57,063 nucleotides of DNA, taken from Massilia sp. Mn16-1_5 (GTDB taxonomy: Bacteria > Pseudomonadota > Gammaproteobacteria > Burkholderiales > Burkholderiaceae_D). The notes beneath the pieces are model-generated. The model searched no databases and had not been told where the DNA came from. It worked only from the letters and a program-made list of their open reading frames with translations. The stretch is taken from assembly GCF_004798585.1 (NCBI RefSeq), contig NZ_PPXQ01000025.1:1-57063 (forward strand), in the 5' to 3' direction. A program made the translations under genes and the position numbers. Position 1 is the first letter of the stretch, and each line of letters begins with the position of its first letter. Below are positions 53,587 through 57,063 of this stretch, one piece after another.

Positions 53587-53703
53587 TTAACTCAGTTGCC
53601 TGTCCAGTTCCTTCACGTACTTCAAATGGTGATAGCGCGGACTACGCCGCTGGTGATCATCAGGATTGCTAGCGCGCTTGACATAACCGAGTATTCGAGC
53701 AAT
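53587..53703 (-). pseudogene. C-terminal fragment of an unidentified gene
   Basis: The minus strand is open from a TAG at 53704 to the stop at 53587-53589. It encodes RILGYVKRASNPDDHQRRSP and then HHLKYVKELDRQLS, which looks protein-like. There is no start codon, and the frame breaks exactly where the copy C flank begins (53694), as expected if the duplication cut the gene. I cannot identify it. Confidence 0.35.
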
Positions 53704-54023
53704 CTACATTAAGATTGCCATGCCTCTCACTCGCGCAAACGTAACCGATGGATGCTGTCCCTTCTCGCCGCCTGCGCTCGCAGCGCTGGCGCCACCTCAC
53801 CGCTGGCGAAATCGCCATAGCCTCGCTGTTGTTCGGCGATGCCATCGACTACCAGCGTGTGCGCGTCCATGCTCGCCGCTACATGCCGTTTCAGCCCCAT
53901 AACTGCTGCATGACTCCCAACGGCAGCATGTACTTCCATCGTTCGTGCTTCCTTGACGACTACGCCCAGGCATCAGCTACTAACCAGCACTGGTTCATTC
54001 ACGAACTAGCGCATGTATGGCAA
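53694..54023 (+). repeat. Copy C of the peptidase-gene start (flank plus first part)
   Basis: TTCGAGCAATC through the upstream flank and the first 90 codons match copy A. It belongs to the intact gene at 53748. The nucleotide match is strong but not perfect, so the duplication is not very recent. Confidence 0.8.
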
Positions 54024-54341
54024 TTTCAGCTTGGGTACGCAGTGCGCCTTCGGGGGGCGGTGCGGGTCGGGCTGTCATACGGCTACGATCTGGCACGAGG
54101 CAAAACTCTTTCCGACTACAACATGGAAGCGCAGGGCGATCTGCTGGCCGACTACTTCGCACTCAAGCACTTGAATTCGTCGGCATCCATGCGCCAGCAT
54201 CGCTATGCGGGCAGCTTGCCGTTGTATGAAGAAGTGCTGGCGGACTTTCTTGCCGAGCCTGCCAGCGTGGCGAATTTGCCGCGCGATAGTGGTCGCTACC
54301 TGCTGCACTTAAAGCGTCTAGCAAGACGATCTGGCGGGTAG
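53748..54341 (+). CDS. HExxH zinc metallopeptidase-like protein, Vgr-related
   Basis: This 197-residue protein has the zinc motif HELAH (H85, E86, H89) followed by VWQ, with a later Glu in NMEAQGDLLADYF that may be the third ligand. The block MTPNGSMYFHRSCFLDDY and LTAGEIAIASLLFGDAIDYQRVRVH match proteins I recall as 'Vgr-related' or Rhs-associated. It could be a toxin or processing enzyme of a contact-dependent or type VI secretion context, but no T6SS genes are here. The intact copy of a family with two decayed copies upstream. Confidence 0.78.
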   Translation: MDAVPSRRLRSQRWRHLTAGEIAIASLLFGDAIDYQRVRVHARRYMPFQPHNCCMTPNGSMYFHRSCFLDDYAQASATNQHWFIHELAHVWQFQLGYAVRLRGAVRVGLSYGYDLARGKTLSDYNMEAQGDLLADYFALKHLNSSASMRQHRYAGSLPLYEEVLADFLAEPASVANLPRDSGRYLLHLKRLARRSGG

Positions 54342-54640
54342 GGGAGAGTTCCCCAGCCTAAAATTTTAAAAAATAAAAAATGGCAACAGAGCTTGCGGTT
54401 GAGTCGCTATACGGAACCAGAAAGTTATCTGGCAGTTTGGAGACTGGGCGAGGCGGGCAATATTGCGAGGTCGAACGGTTGGCTTAATGGGTTTGGGTAT
54501 GGGCTGGAATTCGTGCTACCCAGCGACAAAATATACAGGAAGGTGTGGGCCTGTGGTGTGCCTAGAGGCTTTCTGGCAGGGTGCCATCAACTGATGGGCG
54601 TTCGGCCCTTGGCGGCCCTGTGGTAGCCTCCTGTAGCCTT
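54342..54640. other. Gap between the peptidase and recombinase genes
   Basis: This 299-base region has a short plus-strand open frame (54393-54626) with unusual composition and no motif; I consider it noise. No clear promoter or repeat was identified. The recombinase stop lies at its right edge. Confidence 0.4.
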
Positions 54641-55264
54641 TCAGGCTGCTCCCTCTGCCTTGAGGATGGCGGCTTGCTTCGCTACCGTGCCACGGCTGCA
54701 TCCTACCAGTTCCATAATCTCGGCCCAGCTTGATTGTCCTGCTTTCAGGTGGCGCTGGATCAGGGCGTTACGGTCGGCGTCTTCCTTGCGGCCTTGGTAC
54801 TTGCCCGCTGCCTTGGCCTTTTGTACGCCTTGGGCTGCGCGTTCGCGTCGAGTGGTGTAGTCCTTGCGGGCGATAGCGGCCAGCATATCCAGCATCATAT
54901 CGTTGATGGCAGAGAACATGCGGCTGGTAGTCTCGTCCGTCGTGGTCATCATCCACGAAGTAGGCAGGTCGAGCGCAACAACCTTGATCTGCTTCTCCTT
55001 CAACTTGGTTTTCAGAGTGTCCCAGTCGGTTTCGTTCAGGCGCGACAGGCGGTCTACCTGCTCGATCAGAAGAATGTCGCCCTTGGTGGCATCTTCGATC
55101 AGTTCAAACAACTCAGGACGTTGCAGTGATGCGCCAGATTCGTTCTCTGTGTAGAACTTGGCAATGGTCAGGCCACGTTCAGCGGCAAAGGCTTCAAGCT
55201 GGGCTTTGGCACGGTTGGCATCTTGGCCCTTGGTCGATGCTCGAAGATAAGCGCGTACAAACAT
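54641..55264 (-). CDS. Serine recombinase (resolvase/invertase family)
   Basis: This 207-residue site-specific recombinase has its nucleophile S10 in RAYLRASTKGQD. The catalytic domain continues with EQVDRLSRL and LDLPTSWM. The C-terminal helix-turn-helix (SSWAEIMELVGCSRGTVAKQAAIL; key A, E, L, C, S, R, G, T) is a Hin/resolvase-type DNA-binding domain. Length is usual for the small resolvases. Upstream, two direct repeats GTCTATTATA (55297-55306 and 55325-55334) probably mark its crossover or binding site. It is the only recombinase in the window and may mobilise or invert part of the island. Confidence 0.9.
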   Translation of the reverse strand: MFVRAYLRASTKGQDANRAKAQLEAFAAERGLTIAKFYTENESGASLQRPELFELIEDATKGDILLIEQVDRLSRLNETDWDTLKTKLKEKQIKVVALDLPTSWMMTTTDETTSRMFSAINDMMLDMLAAIARKDYTTRRERAAQGVQKAKAAGKYQGRKEDADRNALIQRHLKAGQSSWAEIMELVGCSRGTVAKQAAILKAEGAA

Positions 55265-55296
55265 GGTTGGTTCCGTTCAGGTTGCTGTGTCGGCAA

Positions 55297-55334
55297 GTCT
55301 ATTATACACAGTCCAATAATTACGGTCTATTATA
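55297..55334. promoter_or_regulatory. Res-like direct repeat site upstream of the serine recombinase
   Basis: GTCTATTATA occurs at 55297-55306 and again at 55325-55334, starts 28 bases apart. It lies just upstream of the recombinase start. Such spacing fits a binding-site pair for resolvase subunits. A/T-rich flanks also could serve as its promoter. Confidence 0.55.
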
Positions 55335-55427
55335 AGTGGTGCATTTTTATTTCTGTACCGTGGAGCTACTGCCGAGCTAACGGTCTAGCTGAAGCATACC
55401 TAAAATGAACTGCTCAGTATTGGGGTC

Positions 55428-55450
55428 GTTGCATGGTAATCTTGTTGCAT
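55428..55450 (+). promoter_or_regulatory. Direct repeat upstream of the HEPN-like gene
   Basis: GTTGCAT occurs at 55428-55434 and 55444-55450, followed by AACAAC which makes a small palindrome with the second copy (GTTG...CAAC). It is 20-42 bases before the start at 55470, next to a clean AAGGAG ribosome-binding site (55458-55463). An autoregulatory operator is possible. Confidence 0.4.
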
Positions 55451-55469
55451 AACAACTAAGGAGTGGTGA

Positions 55470-56114
55470 ATGAATGAAGTCTTCGCTCGTCGGTTTCATG
55501 AACTTTCTGTAAAGCAATCCAAGATCACTTTTGCAGAGGATTCGATGGGCGGAGGGTATGTTCCGGCTGGCAAGTGGCAAGGATGGGCTACTAGTGCGCA
55601 AAGCCTATTGAGGGCGGTATTTGGAGACAGTGGGCAGCACTACATAAACTTCACTGCCACCTACAACGATTGCAAGGGTTATGCCTATGAAATTCTTGCC
55701 ATGTTTGACATCCTGAACAGTGCCAAGGAAGACTTTGAAGGTGGCTACGTCTTTAATGTTGACCTTCGTGTTTCTGGTGAAGTATTCGGAGACTTCGTGG
55801 GGCTGGCGCGAACGGCGCTCAACGAAGGCCACAAGGATGTTGCTGCAGTATTAGCCTGTGCTGCACTAGAGGATGCACTGAAGCGTTATGCCGCAGCCAA
55901 AGGGCTAGGCGTTGAGGAGAAGGCGATGGCAGATGTCATCAATGCTCTTAAGGGAGCCGGACTCGTGGCTGGTGCTCAGAAGGCAATGCTTGATCGGATG
56001 CCGACGATCCGTAACTACGCTCTGCATGCTAACTGGGAAAAGATCAGCGAACCAGATGTGGGCAGCGTTATCGGGTTTGTCGAACAGTTCTTGTTGACTA
56101 AGTTTAGCGCCTGA
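55470..56114 (+). CDS. Protein with C-terminal HEPN-type RxxxxH motif
   Basis: This 214-residue soluble protein has an N-terminal part rich in polar residues (about 1-105) and a C-terminal helical domain whose start LARTALNEGHKDVAAVLACAALEDALKRYA is typical of HEPN domains. The catalytic HEPN motif R-x4-H is seen as R181-N-Y-A-L-H186 in TIRNYALHANWEKIS. HEPN proteins are frequent RNases in toxin-antitoxin and defence modules. No small antitoxin gene is adjacent. The ribosome-binding site AAGGAG supports the start. Assignment rests on motif pattern, not on a named family. Confidence 0.65.
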   Translation: MNEVFARRFHELSVKQSKITFAEDSMGGGYVPAGKWQGWATSAQSLLRAVFGDSGQHYINFTATYNDCKGYAYEILAMFDILNSAKEDFEGGYVFNVDLRVSGEVFGDFVGLARTALNEGHKDVAAVLACAALEDALKRYAAAKGLGVEEKAMADVINALKGAGLVAGAQKAMLDRMPTIRNYALHANWEKISEPDVGSVIGFVEQFLLTKFSA

Positions 56115-56211
56115 CCGACTTCCATTAAAATACAAAGTCCGACTGCTCGTCCCCCAATGTCTTTTCATGGCCTTCCGGGCAGTAAGTGCTTAAACAGAAT
56201 AGTGCGTAATT

Positions 56212-56936
56212 CTAATCCGGCTCGATGTCACCGAAATGAATGCGGATGGTGCTAGGCTGAATTTGAACTTTGACATCATAGAATTCTCCCTGTGAGACTG
56301 GCACAGTGAGGAGAACCGACACCACAGTTGGGAAGTCTTGCGGCCACTCAGCGTGCCCGATAGATTCATATTCCTGATTAGACTCCACCCATCTTTTGAA
56401 ATCGCAATCGAGTATTGCTATCACGTTGACATCGAACTTAAAAGCGAACGATACGGTCTTCCCGTCAGTATTGGTAATTTTTATTGAATCATCCCCGGAT
56501 TCGATAAAGCTAGTGCTGAGTACGCGGCAATAGATTTCTTGATCGAACTCGTAACTTGAATGTGCTATGGCGATTATGTTATCGCTCCAGTCGTGCTCTT
56601 CAATGCACTCTTCGACAAGTGAGGTAATGAAGCTCTGACTGTTGCGCAAATGCGCAGCAAGCCTGATTGACATGCTCTCAACGATCTCCGCCGGGGGCTG
56701 GAAGATTGAAAGTGCATCCGCTAAAGACTTTACGATATGCAGCCGCTCGGACTTTTCACAGAACGCTTCCCAGTCGCCATCTCGCGAAACAACTACAACT
56801 CCTGTTCTATTCGCTTCCGCCCATTTTTCCAGGGTTACTAGAGCGATGGCGTCCGGGAATTCCGATTTCTTTGAGTTCTCAGTGTGAAAAGGCGGCGACT
56901 CTTTGAAGTAGATTGAAGTGATGTCGCTTACCTTAA
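56212..56936 (-). pseudogene. PIN-like (DUF4935) domain gene, 5' end lost to IS insertion
   Basis: The open frame continues without a start from the stop at 56212 up to the IS end at 56936 (about 240 codons). The section before the internal ATG (56673) has PIN-like blocks: ESPPFH, KKSEFPDAIALVTLEKW, VVVVSRDGDWEAFCEKS and LADALSIF. This matches the second half of DUF4935-type PIN-like domains, whose first acidic residue sits in the missing N-terminus. It was probably an RNase-like gene broken by the transposon. A short protein of 153 residues from 56673 would lack the nuclease core. Confidence 0.85.
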
Positions 56937-57063
56937 TGAATCGCCCCGGCTTTCGTGGAGGCCGGTTAGTGTGAGTCAGGCCGGAATGGCTTGACTGCTC
57001 AGTTGCTTGTAATAGTTTGCCTCAGCTTCGGCTGGCGGTATATAGCCGAGCGGTGCGAGTAGG
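56937..57063 (-). mobile_element. IS3-family element, right part only, cut by the window edge
   Basis: TGAATCGCCCCGGCTTTCGT at the left boundary (56937) is like the terminal inverted repeats of IS3-family elements. A transposase C-terminus reads out on the minus strand and ends 39 bases from this end. The element interrupts the PIN-like gene. The target duplication cannot be checked as the other end lies outside the window. Confidence 0.8.
56976..57063 (-). CDS. IS3-family transposase (OrfB), C-terminal fragment
   Basis: Partial at its 5' end (window edge). The visible residues LLAPLGYIPPAEAEANYYKQ then LSSQAIPA match the closing sequence of IS3-family OrfB (DDE integrase) transposases, in which GYIPPAE follows the catalytic domain. 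The TGA is at 56976-56978. Catalytic residues are outside the window, so activity cannot be judged. Confidence 0.85.
   Translation of the reverse strand, partial: LLAPLGYIPPAEAEANYYKQLSSQAIPA

Noticed and set aside
54393..54626. 77-codon plus-strand frame between peptidase and recombinase
   Set aside because: No ribosome-binding site or motif and odd composition; not enough support for a gene.
56642..56906. Two short plus-strand frames near the right edge
   Set aside because: They lie antisense to the PIN-like frame, which has recognisable domain blocks.

Overview
The window is GC-rich chromosomal DNA from a betaproteobacterium, most likely Oxalobacteraceae of the Massilia/Duganella/Janthinobacterium type. 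This rests on gene content and order: gmk-rpoZ-spoT, yicC, a kinase/PP2C pair followed by rph-rdgB-hemW, and Entner-Doudoroff genes under HexR-like operators. The genus is inference. I saw no rRNA or tRNA genes and no CRISPR array.

Positions 1-49,400 look like ordinary chromosome. In order they hold: an exported methyltransferase; a diguanylate cyclase; a translationally coupled membrane protein/histidine kinase/NarL-type regulator operon; greB; a heme oxygenase; small hypotheticals; the stringent-response operon gmk-rpoZ-spoT; yicC; a Ser/Thr kinase with a PP2C phosphatase; rph-rdgB-hemW; an M28 peptidase; two tandem small secreted paralogues; an alpha/beta hydrolase coupled to a GNAT; a full tripartite RND pump with a divergent TetR regulator; an envelope operon (sialidase-like protein, two membrane proteins, LtaS-like enzyme); transaldolase; a free-methionine-sulfoxide reductase; and a coupled hybrid kinase/ASCH/LMW-PTP-like operon.

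Positions 39,000-47,000 form a central-carbon block: hexR-zwf, SMP-30 lactonase-pgi and edd-eda. All three promoter regions carry close versions of one 15-bp palindrome that matches HexR sites. These genes take glucose-6-phosphate to pyruvate and glyceraldehyde-3-phosphate, and no classical 6-phosphogluconolactonase gene is in the cluster.

GC-rich inverted repeats sharing a core GTAGGGTGG(G/A)C occur, usually in opposed pairs, in six intergenic gaps. They behave like a REP/BIME family.

From about 49.4 kb to the right edge the sequence is a lower-GC accessory mosaic. Three copies, two of them broken, of the start of one HExxH-peptidase gene delimit cargo genes: an unknown protein, a P-loop ATPase frameshifted at an A7 run, and an HNH-like protein. 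Beyond them lie a serine recombinase with a res-like repeat, a HEPN-motif protein, and the C-terminal part of a PIN-like-domain gene cut by an IS3-family element that runs off the window. This stretch looks like a decaying defence or mobile island and is the most likely place for an undescribed system.
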